Source of the DNA: Blautia sp. OF03-15BH
Lineage (GTDB): Bacteria; Bacillota; Clostridia; Lachnospirales; Lachnospiraceae
DNA: 64,000 bases
Direction: 5' to 3'
NCBI RefSeq assembly: GCF_003463065.1
Contig: NZ_QSCM01000003.1
Span: forward strand, 124,001-188,000
Shown: positions 35,288 through 44,181 of the stretch, one piece after another
Numbering within the stretch: the first letter of the stretch is position 1
Layout of the letters: every line of letters starts with the position of its first letter
Position numbers and translations under genes: made by a program
Notes under the pieces: model-generated
Database searches by the model: none
Told to the model about the DNA's origin: nothing
The model's input: the letters and a program-made list of their open reading frames with translations, nothing else

Positions 35288-36901
35288 TTAGCGCTGTTCG
35301 TGACGGGCATAGTTCGGAAGCAGCATCGGAGATACCTTATGGGTGTCAAGGCCTGCCTCTTTCAGCTCCTCTGCATATTCTGTCACATGATTCAAGTTCG
35401 GGGTACCAAGTTCTACCTCTTTGCATTTTGCAGCTGCTTTCTTACCGGCATTTCTTCCGAATACAATGACATCCAGAAGAGAGTTGCCCATCAGTCTGTT
35501 TCTTCCGTGGATTCCACCGGCTGCCTCTCCTGCAACCAGAAGATTCGGGATTGCGGTTGAGAAGCCGTCTCCGTCGATATCCAGGCCACCGTTCTGGTAG
35601 TGAAGGGTCGGATAGATCACGATGGGAACTTTTCTCATATCAATGCCGTAGTTCATGTACATACGGAACATAGCCGGGATTCTCTTCTCGATGGTTCCCT
35701 CGCCTCCGAGGATCTCGATCATCGGAGTATCGAGCCATACGCCCTTAAGTCCGCCCGGTACTTCCACGCCGCGGCCTTCCTGGCACTCACGGATAACGCC
35801 GGAAGCATTGACGTCACGGGTTTCCAGCGGATGAATGTAAGCTTCTCCGTTTGCATTGACCAGCTGTGCGCCAACGGAACGAACCTTCTCCGTTACCAGA
35901 GCGCCAAGGATCTGGGACGGATAAATGGCGCCTGTCGGATGGTACTGGATGGAATCCTGATAAAGAAGGCCTGCGCCTGCCCGGTAACCAAGTACCAGTC
36001 CGTCTGCGGTTGCACCGTAGTGGTTGGAGGTCGGGAAGCCCTGGTAATGCATTCTTCCTGCGCCGCCGGTTGCAATGACAACGGTCTTTGCTCTTGCAAC
36101 GGAGTAGTCACCGGTCTCCATGTTCAGAAGAACCGCACCGGCTACCTGGCCTTTTTCGTCCTTCAGAAGCTCGACAGCGGAAGTAAACTCAACCACCGGA
36201 ATGCCAAGGTTGATGACCTCGTCACGGATGGTACGCATGATCTCAGATCCGGAATAGTCTTTTGCAGCGTGCATTCTCTTTCTGGAGGTTCCGCCGCCGT
36301 GAGTCGTAATCATGGTTCCGTCTTCTGCTTTATCAAACTCAACGCCGAGCCCGTTCAGCCATTTGATGGCATCCGGAGCTTCCATAACCAGTCTCTTTAC
36401 GAGTTCCGGTTTTGCTGCGAAGTGGCCGCCGCCGAAGCAGTCCAGATAATGCTGTACCGGAGAATCATTCTCCTTGTCAGCTGCCTGGATGCCGCCCTCT
36501 GCCATCATGGTATTGGCATCACCGATACGAAGCTTCGTGACGATCATAACATCAGCGCCTGCATTGTGGGCCTCAATGGCACAGGAAGAGCCTGCTCCGC
36601 CGCCGCCGATCACCAGCACATCCACGTCATAATCGATTTTTGTAAGATCGATCTTCTCATTCATCAGACGGCTGGTGGAATGAAGCATTTCTGCCAGCTC
36701 CAACGGAGCCTTCTGACCTTTATTCGGACCTACTTTGATCTCTGCAAATGCATTCGGGTTATAATCAGGATGGAATTTTTCAAGAAGAGCGTCCTTCTCC
36801 TCAGCGGTGAGACGTCTCGGCTCTGTTGCCATACGCTCCGCTCTTGTAGCCTCTACCTTTTTGATGGATTCCATCATATTTTCTGGATATGGTGCATACA
36901 T
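35288..36901 (-). CDS. soluble fumarate reductase flavoprotein subunit (FrdA/TfrA-like)
   Basis: A 537-residue flavoprotein. FAD binding is seen at VLVIGGGGAGSS (96-106) and VVIATGGAGRMHYQG (274-288). Fumarate-site motifs are complete: QYHPTG (319-324), TRDV (361-364), PTLHY (431-435) and HGRNRLMGNSL (465-475). The histidine that carries covalent FAD in SdhA/FrdA is Asn130 here (DANTMMAEGGI), as in L-aspartate oxidase, so FAD is probably non-covalent. An extra N-terminal 90 residues precede the Rossmann fold. There are no membrane-anchor genes, and the partner Fe-S subunit lies 14 bases upstream. Aspartate oxidase is less likely given the neighbours. Confidence 0.87.
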   Translation of the reverse strand: MYAPYPENMMESIKKVEATRAERMATEPRRLTAEEKDALLEKFHPDYNPNAFAEIKVGPNKGQKAPLELAEMLHSTSRLMNEKIDLTKIDYDVDVLVIGGGGAGSSCAIEAHNAGADVMIVTKLRIGDANTMMAEGGIQAADKENDSPVQHYLDCFGGGHFAAKPELVKRLVMEAPDAIKWLNGLGVEFDKAEDGTMITTHGGGTSRKRMHAAKDYSGSEIMRTIRDEVINLGIPVVEFTSAVELLKDEKGQVAGAVLLNMETGDYSVARAKTVVIATGGAGRMHYQGFPTSNHYGATADGLVLGYRAGAGLLYQDSIQYHPTGAIYPSQILGALVTEKVRSVGAQLVNANGEAYIHPLETRDVNASGVIRECQEGRGVEVPGGLKGVWLDTPMIEILGGEGTIEKRIPAMFRMYMNYGIDMRKVPIVIYPTLHYQNGGLDIDGDGFSTAIPNLLVAGEAAGGIHGRNRLMGNSLLDVIVFGRNAGKKAAAKCKEVELGTPNLNHVTEYAEELKEAGLDTHKVSPMLLPNYARHEQR

Positions 36902-36915
36902 GTTTTACGCCCTCC

Positions 36916-37593
36916 CTATTTCTCAATCTCTCTGCTATTGTAAAGTTCCTGCATTTCTGTGATCGGTTTCTGCATGATTTGCTCGATCAGATCGTCATAC
37001 TTGCCTTCGTGGATCTCTTCCACACGTTTGGTCAGATGTTTTGCTTCCGGAGCAATGTATTTTCCGGTCAGACGTCTGGCCAGAAGGCCTACCATCGGAT
37101 GGGAAATTCCAGCCGGGCAGCGCACGGAACAGCAGCCGCAGCTTACGCAGTCGAAGGAAGCCTCCGCACATTTCTCAAGCTCGCCTCTCTGGGCGTATGC
37201 GATATACTGCATAACGTTCAGATCCTGGGTGCAGGCTTTGGTACAGGCATTACAGCCGATGCAGCTGTAGATCTCCGGATAGAGTTCCATCATCACCTGC
37301 TGGTTGGGTTTCAGATCTTCGATATTGTAAGTTCTCTTGTCGGTGGGGAAGAAGGGAATGCTTGCCACATACATGCCTTCCTGTACCTGGGTCTGACAGG
37401 CCAGACAGGTTTTCAGCTCATTCTCTCCCTTGATGCGGTAGATGGTTGCACAGGCGCCGCAGAAGCCGTGACGGCAGCCGCAGCCTCTCTTTAAGGTGTA
37501 TCCGGCATACTCCATGGCGGTCATGATGGTGAGATCTGCGGGAACACTGTATTTTTTACCGAAAAAATATACGTTTACCATATTATTTTCCAT
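36916..37593 (-). CDS. fumarate reductase iron-sulfur subunit (FrdB/TfrB N-part-like)
   Basis: 225 residues. The N-terminal ferredoxin-like domain has [2Fe-2S] ligands C40, C45, C48 and C63. Two further clusters follow at C111-x2-C-x2-C-x3-C121 and C149-x2-C-x2-C-x3-C159, the latter in CVSCGCCSVRCPAG. Methanogen TfrB carries an additional CCG (HdrB-like) domain; this protein lacks it, and HdrB is encoded separately in the same operon. It would pass electrons from the Hdr-Flx module to the flavoprotein. It begins 23 bases after the FlxA-like gene. Confidence 0.85.
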   Translation of the reverse strand: MENNMVNVYFFGKKYSVPADLTIMTAMEYAGYTLKRGCGCRHGFCGACATIYRIKGENELKTCLACQTQVQEGMYVASIPFFPTDKRTYNIEDLKPNQQVMMELYPEIYSCIGCNACTKACTQDLNVMQYIAYAQRGELEKCAEASFDCVSCGCCSVRCPAGISHPMVGLLARRLTGKYIAPEAKHLTKRVEEIHEGKYDDLIEQIMQKPITEMQELYNSREIEK

Positions 37594-37616
37594 TTTGGGT
37601 TCCAGTCCTTTCTATA

Positions 37617-38471
37617 TCAATACTCATTCGGAAGCTCGTCCAGCTGATCGAAACGGAATACAGGGCCATCTTTGCAGACATATTTGGAGCCTACATTGCA
37701 GCGGCCGCATTTTCCGATACCGCATTTCATACGGAGCTCCAGTGTGGTGTATACCTGCTCCTCGGAGAAGCCCATCTCTTTTAAACCGGCCAGCACGAAT
37801 TTAATCATGATTGGCGGTCCGCAGAGAAGTGCGGTTTTGTCCGTTGAAAAGCCGATCTCTTTCAGATAGGAAGGAACGAAGCCCACATGGCCATCCCATC
37901 CTTCCTGCTCCCGGTCAATGGTCAGGTATACGTTGACACCCGGAGCTTTCTGCCAGACTTCCTGGATCTCTTTTAACTGAACCAGATCGTCTGCAGAACG
38001 GGAACCGTATAAAATATCCACCGTACCGTAATTCTCTCTGTTGTGAAGCACATAGTTGATAACGGAACGGAGCGGAGCCAGTCCGATACCACCGGCGATG
38101 AAGAGAAGGTTCTGACCCTTCAGTTCTGTCTCCACCGGGAAATGATTTCCGTAAGGTCCGCGGACGGTGATCTCATCGCCCACATTGAGGCTGTGGAGAT
38201 AATCCGTTAGCTTTCCGCATTTTTTGATACTGAATTCCTGGTACTCTTTTACCGTCGGAGAAGAAGTAATGGAAAACATTCCTTCGCTGACGCCCGGCAC
38301 GCAGATCATCGCGCACTGGCCCGGCATATGCTCAAAAAGCTTGCCTCCCTCGGGTGCTTCCACGCGGAAGGTTTTGACATCCGGAGTCTCCTGACGGATA
38401 TCGGTGATCACGCCAACCTTCGGGATCAGGGTGTCCAGGGTATAGTTTGTATGACAGGTACATTCACTCAT
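37617..38471 (-). CDS. flxA: FAD/NAD(P)H-binding oxidoreductase, FlxA/AsrB-like
   Basis: 284 residues of the ferredoxin-NADP reductase superfamily. It has an FAD-binding barrel (about 15-115; GQCAMICVP, MFSITSSPT) and a nucleotide-binding domain (LLFIAGGIGLAPLRSVI, 122-138; ALLCGPPIMIKFV). Near the C-terminus MKCGIGKCGRCNVGSKYVC supplies a [2Fe-2S] site. This is the PyrK/AsrB/FlxA arrangement. In Desulfovibrio FlxABCD-HdrABC, FlxA is the NADH-oxidising entry. It overlaps the FlxB-like gene by four bases. Sulfite reductase subunit B is the alternative, but no AsrC is present. Confidence 0.85.
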   Translation of the reverse strand: MSECTCHTNYTLDTLIPKVGVITDIRQETPDVKTFRVEAPEGGKLFEHMPGQCAMICVPGVSEGMFSITSSPTVKEYQEFSIKKCGKLTDYLHSLNVGDEITVRGPYGNHFPVETELKGQNLLFIAGGIGLAPLRSVINYVLHNRENYGTVDILYGSRSADDLVQLKEIQEVWQKAPGVNVYLTIDREQEGWDGHVGFVPSYLKEIGFSTDKTALLCGPPIMIKFVLAGLKEMGFSEEQVYTTLELRMKCGIGKCGRCNVGSKYVCKDGPVFRFDQLDELPNEY

Positions 38472-39529
38472 TCTTTGGCACCTCCCTGTTTTTCAAAGGC
38501 CTTGATGACCTTTACGATATTTAAGGATGAAGGACATTTCTCCACACAGCGGCCGCAGCCTACGCAGGAATACATGCCGTTGTTGTTTGCCGGGAAATAA
38601 ACCAGCTTGTGCATGAAACGCTGACGGAAACGCTGCATCTGGCTGTTACGGTTGTTGCCGTGAGCCATCATCGTAAAGTCGGAGTACATGCAGGAATCCC
38701 AGCAGCGGTAACGCTGGATGCCATGTCCGGTATCGTAATCTTTGATATCATAGCACTGACAGGTAGGGCACACGAAGGTACAGGTACCGCAGGCCAGGCA
38801 GGGATGGTAAAGCTCCTCCCAGACAGGGGAATTGAATCTTTCCATCATGTCATCCCCGTTCCAGCCTTCCAGGGAAAGATGGGTGTAGGGAAGTTTCTCC
38901 ACGATGGCGCGGACAGTCTCTTTCTGAGCCTCCACCTTTGCTTCGTCTGTGTTCTCTGCCTCTGTGAGAACATCTTTCACAGCTTCCAGAAGAGCCGTTC
39001 CTTTTTCCGTAACGGCTTTGAGATAGAGAGTATCCTCAACAAACCAGGCAGCCACATCCACAAGACCTTCTGCTGCCGTCTCCGGCTCGGTGCAGTCCAC
39101 GCCGAAGACCTTACAGAAACAGGTCTCCTCGGGTTCGCCGCAGGCCAGGGAAACGATAGTTCCGTGCTCTCTTCTGGCTGCATAGAAGGTATCCACTGGA
39201 TCTGCCAGGAAGACTTTATCCAGTACCTGAACGCCCTTCACATCACAGGGACGCATGCCGAATACCACGAATTTCTGCTCCTGAAGCTTCTCGGGCTTGA
39301 TGGTGATCTTGCGGTCCTTCTCTACGCAGGTATAGAGGTTCTCACTCTGAGGAAAAAATACATCTTTGGGAGATTTGACTGTCTTGAGCACAGTCAGATC
39401 CGTCTCAAGCTCTTCACGGTAGGGGGCGAAATTCACCTGCTCGCCGACCTTCTCCGGCAGGAACAGTTCCTGATTTTTCGCGATCTCACGGTAAAGGGTC
39501 TGAAGGTTTTCTTTTGCGATCTTATACAT
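38468..39529 (-). CDS. flxB: 4Fe-4S dicluster protein, FlxB/AsrA-like
   Basis: A 353-residue protein of the AsrA/HydB type. An N-terminal domain (about 1-220) with FGMRPCDVKGVQVLDKVF and SLACGEPEETCFC precedes two ferredoxin-type clusters, CLACGTCTFVCPTCQC (near 243-258) and CVGCGRCVEKCPSSLN (near 325-340). It would connect the NADH-oxidising FlxA-like subunit to further Fe-S carriers. It is coupled to flxA by a four-base overlap and to flxC by a three-base gap. The close packing argues for a fixed-stoichiometry complex. Confidence 0.83.
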   Translation of the reverse strand: MYKIAKENLQTLYREIAKNQELFLPEKVGEQVNFAPYREELETDLTVLKTVKSPKDVFFPQSENLYTCVEKDRKITIKPEKLQEQKFVVFGMRPCDVKGVQVLDKVFLADPVDTFYAARREHGTIVSLACGEPEETCFCKVFGVDCTEPETAAEGLVDVAAWFVEDTLYLKAVTEKGTALLEAVKDVLTEAENTDEAKVEAQKETVRAIVEKLPYTHLSLEGWNGDDMMERFNSPVWEELYHPCLACGTCTFVCPTCQCYDIKDYDTGHGIQRYRCWDSCMYSDFTMMAHGNNRNSQMQRFRQRFMHKLVYFPANNNGMYSCVGCGRCVEKCPSSLNIVKVIKAFEKQGGAKE

Positions 39530-39532
39530 CCG

Positions 39533-40507
39533 TTATCCCCTTTCTCCCACAATGCTGGGCTCTACATCTTCTGTGGTGTAAGAGGTCAGAGGCATCGGAC
39601 TTACCGCATCCTCTCCTGCCTGATACTCGCCATAGAAATCGTCGATATCCTTGATAAATTTCCGGTTAAAGAGATGAAGGGGAATACCCTGGGGACAAAC
39701 ACGGCTGCACTCGCCACAGTCCGTACAGCGGCCGGCCACATGGAAAGCGCGGATGATGTGGAACATCTTCTCCTCGAAGGAGTCCACATTTGCCTTCTGG
39801 GCACTGTCAAACTTGTCGCTGTCGAAGACACATTTCCGGCAGCTGCATGCGGGACAGACGTTCCGGCAGGCATTACAGCGGATACATTTGCTGAGTTCCT
39901 TCTGGAAGAAAGCAAACTTCTCAGCCGGGCTCATAGCCTCGATCTTCTCGATCTCTGCGAAACGGTCTGCATCCTTTGTATCCTTGGACTCGCCGATCTC
40001 CTCGTCGAAGATCTTGTGCTCTTTGCCTTTACAGGTATGGCATCTTCCCAGCATGGCATCTTTATAGGAAACGCTCTTCTCTCCGTAAAGAGTCTCCACG
40101 GTAAGCATCTCGCACTCATCGGAGATCTCAGCGCCCGTAATCTTCTGGATTCCCTTGATTCCCTGGGCTTTGATCTTCTCGATGTCGAGCTTTCCTTTAC
40201 AGCCAACGCCGATGATGTAAGCTTTGTCCCGGTCTACCCGGTGCTCTTTGAGCAGCTGGTTGAAACTGTAGGTATCGCAGGGTTTCAGGAAGACCAGGGT
40301 CTTTCCTTCCTTCTTGGATGCCTCGATCATATATTTGCTTAAGTTGGCTCCGCAGAAGCCATTATATACGAAATCTTTTAAATCTTCTTCGTTCTCGAAG
40401 TAAGCCGGTTCCGGATTGTAGGGCAGGTCTCCGGCTTTCCATCCCAGCACACGAACTACGGTGCCGTCGCCAAGAAGCTCTTTTGCGCGTTCGATCAGTT
40501 CCTGCAT
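39533..40507 (-). CDS. flxC: 4Fe-4S dicluster protein, FlxC-like
   Basis: 324 residues. The first half has FLKPCDTYSFNQLLKEHRV and RCHTCKGKEHKI, as in the F420-hydrogenase-beta/FlxC group. The second half holds clusters at CIRCNACRNVCPACSC (about 216-231) and CTDCGECSRVCPQG (about 265-278). It is interpreted as the electron relay between FlxB and FlxD/HdrA. It overlaps the MvhD-like gene by 13 bases. The name follows gene order; similarity to other dicluster proteins means the subunit label is an inference. Confidence 0.78.
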   Translation of the reverse strand: MQELIERAKELLGDGTVVRVLGWKAGDLPYNPEPAYFENEEDLKDFVYNGFCGANLSKYMIEASKKEGKTLVFLKPCDTYSFNQLLKEHRVDRDKAYIIGVGCKGKLDIEKIKAQGIKGIQKITGAEISDECEMLTVETLYGEKSVSYKDAMLGRCHTCKGKEHKIFDEEIGESKDTKDADRFAEIEKIEAMSPAEKFAFFQKELSKCIRCNACRNVCPACSCRKCVFDSDKFDSAQKANVDSFEEKMFHIIRAFHVAGRCTDCGECSRVCPQGIPLHLFNRKFIKDIDDFYGEYQAGEDAVSPMPLTSYTTEDVEPSIVGERG

Positions 40508-40938
40508 CTTAAATCCTCCAGTCTTACATTCTTTCCGAGAGAACGTACCTTTTCCACAAACTCGTTCATGGTCTGGGAAAATTTCACACCCTCAGCGGCG
40601 GATACCCATTCCACACGGGTACGGCCGTTTTCCACGCCGATGAAGTCCAGCATGGAGAACAGAAGGGTCATACGTCTTCTCGCATAATAGTTTCCTGTGG
40701 TGTAATGGCAGTCACCGGGGTGGCAGCCGCACAGGATCACGCCGTCCGCACCTTTCTCAAAGGCCCGGAGGATGAACATGGGGTTGACACGGCAGGAACA
40801 GGGTACACGGATGATCTTTACGTCTGCCGGATAGGAGAGACGGCTGCTTCCTGCCAGATCGGCTCCTGCATAACTGCACCAGTTACAGCAGAACGCCACA
40901 ATTTTCGGTCTGAATTCTTCGTTTGATTCTATCGACAT
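40495..40938 (-). CDS. mvhD: MvhD/FlxD-type iron-sulfur subunit
   Basis: A 147-residue protein with the MvhD pattern: VAFCCNWCSYAGADLAG (15-31), RVPCSCRVNP (45-53) and ILCGCHPGDCHY (68-79), whose cysteines bind [2Fe-2S]. MvhD connects an electron-input module (hydrogenase or Flx) to HdrA. Here the inputs are the FlxABC-like proteins. It overlaps hdrA by ten bases and flxC by 13, the tightest packing in the operon. Confidence 0.93.
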   Translation of the reverse strand: MSIESNEEFRPKIVAFCCNWCSYAGADLAGSSRLSYPADVKIIRVPCSCRVNPMFILRAFEKGADGVILCGCHPGDCHYTTGNYYARRRMTLLFSMLDFIGVENGRTRVEWVSAAEGVKFSQTMNEFVEKVRSLGKNVRLEDLRCRN

Positions 40939-42917
40939 ATCGCATCCACCTCCGCAATAATCTGTCTGTTGGAGAAGCCCTGAAGGTCCATGGCTCCGGA
41001 CGGGCAGGCCACTGTGCAGGCACCGCAGCCCTGGCAGAGTGCGCTGTTGACTGCTGCCACCCGGCGAACCTCACGGATTCCGTGATCGTTAACTTCTTTT
41101 TCCTCATAGGAAATTGCTCCATAGGGGCATACATTTGCACAGGTAGAACAGCCGTTACAAAGCAGCTGGTCCGGTTTTGCCGTGCATGCATTGGTGCGGA
41201 GCTTATCTTTGGCAAGAAGGCCGATGGCTTTGACAGCCGCCGCTCCGGCCTGGGCTACAGTCTCCGGGATATCTTTCGGTCCCTGGCAGACACCGGACAG
41301 GAAAACACCTGCGGTGGGAGATTCCACCGGACGAAGCTTCGGATGTGCCTCTGTGAGGAAATTGTTATTGTCGATGCTGGCAGTCAGCATGGTTGCCAGT
41401 TTTCTCACGGAAGGATCCGGCTCGATCGCTGTGGCAAGAACGACCATATCTGCATTCATCAGGATCTGCTTATTATCCAGAAGATCCACACCCTGAACGA
41501 GAAGCTGTCCATCCGGCTGCGGGATCACTTTTCCTACCTGGCCTTTGATGTAGTTGACATGATACTCTTCCACCGCTCTCCGGTAAAACTCATCGAAGTT
41601 TTTACCAGGTGTACGCACATCAATATAGAAAACAGTCACATTGACATCCGGATATTTGTCACGGATCAGCATGGCATGCTTTGCCGTATACATACAGCAG
41701 ATCTTGGAACAATAACTCTTTCCTCTGCTGTCTGCACAACGGCTTCCCACACACTGAATGAAAACCATATTTTTCGGTGCTTTTCCATCGGAAAGACGCT
41801 CCAGATGGCCTTTGGTCGGACCGGCTGCATTCATGATACGCTCCAGTTCCAGAGATGTGATGACATCCTTGCTCTGGCTGTAAGCATATTCATCGTACTG
41901 ATCCAGTTTGATCGTATCGAAACCGGTTGCTACCACAATTGCTCCGTACTTTTCACTGATGATCTCATCCTTCTGCTCATAATCGATTGCACCTGCCTGG
42001 CAGACTTTGGAGCAGACACCACATTTTCCGGTCTTGAATTTGATACAGTTTTCACGGTCGATCACCGGTACATTCGGGATTGCCTGAGCAAACGGAGTAT
42101 AGATTGCAGTACGGTTTCCAAGACCTCTGTTGAATTCACTGGGAATCTTTTTGCTCGGGCATTTTTCCTGACAGACACCACAGCCCGTACATTTACTCAT
42201 ATCCACACTTCTGGCTTTTTTTCGGATCTCTACTGTGAAATCGCCGACAAAACCGGAGATTTTTTCTACTTCACTGTAAGTATAGATATGAATCTTCTCA
42301 TGAGCATTAGCCTCTACCATTTTAGGAGTCAGGATACAGGCAGAACAGTCCAGAGTCGGGAAGGTCTTGTCCAGCTGAGACATTCTTCCGCCGATACTCG
42401 GAGTCTTCTCTACGATGTCTACTTCGTAGCCTGCATCTGCAATGTCAAGAGCACTCTGGATACCGGCAATACCGCCTCCGATCACAAGAGCTCTCTTGGT
42501 AACACGGCTCTCGCCCTCCTGAAGGGGCGCATCCAGATTTACCTTTGCAATGGATGCTCTGGCCAGGATCACAGCTTTCTTTGTTGCTTCCTCCATATCC
42601 TTATGGATCCAGGAACACTGCTCACGGATATTTGCAACTTCCAGCATATAAGGGTTCAGGCCGGCCTTTGCCACTGCCTTACGGAAGGTTGCCTCATGCA
42701 TACGCGGGGAACAGGAACAGACAACAACGCCTGTGAGTTCTTTTTCCTTGATGGCCTGGATGATCTTCTCCTGTCCGGCTTCTGAACACATATACTGATA
42801 ATCTTCTGCATGGACCACGCCAGGCTCCTGGCTGATGACTTCCACGACTTTTTTCACATCTACCGTTGCGGCGATATTGCTTCCGCAATGACAGACAAAA
42901 ACTCCTATTCTCTGCAT
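40929..42917 (-). CDS. hdrA: heterodisulfide reductase subunit A family flavoprotein
   Basis: About 662 residues, full-length HdrA. The N-terminal IGVFVCHCGSNIA and CSCSPRMHEATF belong to its N-terminal domain. The thioredoxin-reductase-like FAD domain has GGGIAGIQSALDIADAGYEV and the special cluster segment LDCSACILTPKM. Four ferredoxin-type motifs are visible: CTGCGVCQEKCPSKK, CGVCSKVCQAGAI, CNGCSTCANVCPYGAI and CQGCGACTVACPSGAM. In characterised complexes this FAD bifurcates electrons between a high-potential acceptor and ferredoxin. The ATG at 42917 follows a perfect AGGAGGTGA; an upstream open extension enters hdrC. Confidence 0.95.
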   Translation of the reverse strand: MQRIGVFVCHCGSNIAATVDVKKVVEVISQEPGVVHAEDYQYMCSEAGQEKIIQAIKEKELTGVVVCSCSPRMHEATFRKAVAKAGLNPYMLEVANIREQCSWIHKDMEEATKKAVILARASIAKVNLDAPLQEGESRVTKRALVIGGGIAGIQSALDIADAGYEVDIVEKTPSIGGRMSQLDKTFPTLDCSACILTPKMVEANAHEKIHIYTYSEVEKISGFVGDFTVEIRKKARSVDMSKCTGCGVCQEKCPSKKIPSEFNRGLGNRTAIYTPFAQAIPNVPVIDRENCIKFKTGKCGVCSKVCQAGAIDYEQKDEIISEKYGAIVVATGFDTIKLDQYDEYAYSQSKDVITSLELERIMNAAGPTKGHLERLSDGKAPKNMVFIQCVGSRCADSRGKSYCSKICCMYTAKHAMLIRDKYPDVNVTVFYIDVRTPGKNFDEFYRRAVEEYHVNYIKGQVGKVIPQPDGQLLVQGVDLLDNKQILMNADMVVLATAIEPDPSVRKLATMLTASIDNNNFLTEAHPKLRPVESPTAGVFLSGVCQGPKDIPETVAQAGAAAVKAIGLLAKDKLRTNACTAKPDQLLCNGCSTCANVCPYGAISYEEKEVNDHGIREVRRVAAVNSALCQGCGACTVACPSGAMDLQGFSNRQIIAEVDAICR

Positions 42918-42921
42918 GTTT

Positions 42922-43308
42922 TCACCTCCTGTATCGTCTGAATGCACTTACCAGAAGCTGCTGTGGCAGTTCCGGATCAAGGAGTGACGGGATCTCATCT
43001 GCGGTAAGATAATTGCCGCCTTTTTCTCTCTCTACAAGCTGTCTTGCCGCATCGATGAGTTTTCCAGGTTTCACGTCTCTCGGACAACGCTCCACACAGG
43101 CAAAACAGGAAAGACATTTCCATAAGGATTTTGACTGTACCAGAGACTCAATGTCATCACGGAGTACATAAGAAACAAACTGATGCGGTTTGATGTCCAT
43201 TTCATTAAAAGAGGGACAGGATGCCGAGCACTTGCCGCACTTCATACATCTGTAGGGATCCACTCCGCTGATCTTGCGGATCTCTTCTGCTCTGTTTTTC
43301 ACACTCAC
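42922..43308 (-). CDS. hdrC: heterodisulfide reductase subunit C
   Basis: 128 residues with two [4Fe-4S] motifs, C21-x2-C-x2-C-x3-C31 (CMKCGKCSASCP) and C65-x2-C-x2-C-x3-C75 (CLSCFACVERCP), the HdrC plan that connects HdrA to HdrB. The start is GTG, overlapping the hdrB stop as GTGA, with AGGAGGTGA upstream. The gene ends four bases before the hdrA ATG. Confidence 0.93.
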   Translation of the reverse strand: MSVKNRAEEIRKISGVDPYRCMKCGKCSASCPSFNEMDIKPHQFVSYVLRDDIESLVQSKSLWKCLSCFACVERCPRDVKPGKLIDAARQLVEREKGGNYLTADEIPSLLDPELPQQLLVSAFRRYRR

Positions 43309-44105
43309 GCTTCTGTCACCTCCTCTTTCACACCAAGAGCCTCAGCCAGAAGCTCTGTGAAATAATAGATCGGCGTTCCGTTTTCCGTGCTCTTCTTCAG
43401 GTTATACATACAGAGAGGACAGGCTGTGATCAGCATATCCGCGCCAAAGCCTTCTGCGCTTTCCAGGATCTTGTCACACATGTTTCTGGACATTTCCTTT
43501 TCCTTCAGGGAAATGTAACCGCCGCAGCATTCATTCCGGTAAGGATAAATCACCGGTTCCCCGCCCAAAGCACGGATCAGGTCTTCCATGATCTTCGGGT
43601 TTTCCGGATCATCAAACTGAAGGATCTTGCCCGGACGGAGCAGCAGACAGCCATAATAGGCGCCGATCTTTTTGCCCTTCAGAGGATTGACCACCTTTTC
43701 TTTTACCTTGTCAAAACCTACGCGGTCCCGTAAAACTTCAAGGAAGTGCAAAACTTCTGCCTCACCTTTATAAGGGGTATCCAGTTTCATATAATTGTTT
43801 GCCCGGGTCTGAATGTCTTCCACGTTTTTCATATCATCATTGACACGTTTCAGCACATGATGACAGGCGGAACAGACGGTAATGAGATCCTGGCCTTTTT
43901 CTTTTGCCGCATTGAGAGCACGTACAGAAGAAAGCTTCGTGGCAATTTCATCGCTGCCCAGAGGATAAACACCTCCGCAGCACTGCCAGTCTTCGATCTC
44001 CTCCAGCTCGAAACCCAGCGCCCTGGCGGAAACTCTGGCATAAGCATCCAGATCCTTCGCCTTGTTTTTCAGGGTACACCCTGGATAATAACTGTACTTC
44101 ATGGT
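43305..44105 (-). CDS. hdrB: heterodisulfide reductase subunit B
   Basis: About 266 residues with both CCG domains: C9...C41-C42-G with C77-x2-C80, and C152...C192-C193-G with C228-x2-C231. These ligands hold the two non-cubane [4Fe-4S] clusters that cleave heterodisulfides in methanogens. No coenzyme M/B is expected here, so the disulfide or other acceptor is unknown; passing electrons to the fumarate reductase subunits is a plausible alternative. The ATG at 44105 (MKYSYYPGCTL) matches the family start. Confidence 0.92.
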   Translation of the reverse strand, partial: TMKYSYYPGCTLKNKAKDLDAYARVSARALGFELEEIEDWQCCGGVYPLGSDEIATKLSSVRALNAAKEKGQDLITVCSACHHVLKRVNDDMKNVEDIQTRANNYMKLDTPYKGEAEVLHFLEVLRDRVGFDKVKEKVVNPLKGKKIGAYYGCLLLRPGKILQFDDPENPKIMEDLIRALGGEPVIYPYRNECCGGYISLKEKEMSRNMCDKILESAEGFGADMLITACPLCMYNLKKSTENGTPIYYFTELLAEALGVKEEVTEA

Positions 44106-44181
44106 TTCCGTTATCCTTTCTTTTCCCTTTCTATGTAGAAGCGCCTCCACCATCTTTGCGACGGTAGAAACGCCTCTTTTT

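Noticed and set aside
35288..36901. L-aspartate oxidase (NadB) as identity of the flavoprotein
   Set aside because: The missing covalent-FAD histidine fits NadB, but the adjacent Fe-S subunit, the N-terminal extension and the fumarase neighbours fit fumarate reductase; no nadA or nadC is nearby.
37617..39529. Reading the FlxA/FlxB-like pair as anaerobic sulfite reductase AsrAB
   Set aside because: No siroheme AsrC gene is present and the pair is embedded between HdrABC-MvhD and fumarate reductase genes.
40923..42785. Long plus-strand open frame opposite hdrA
   Set aside because: Antisense shadow of a gene with all HdrA motifs; high histidine/serine/arginine content is typical of reverse-strand noise.
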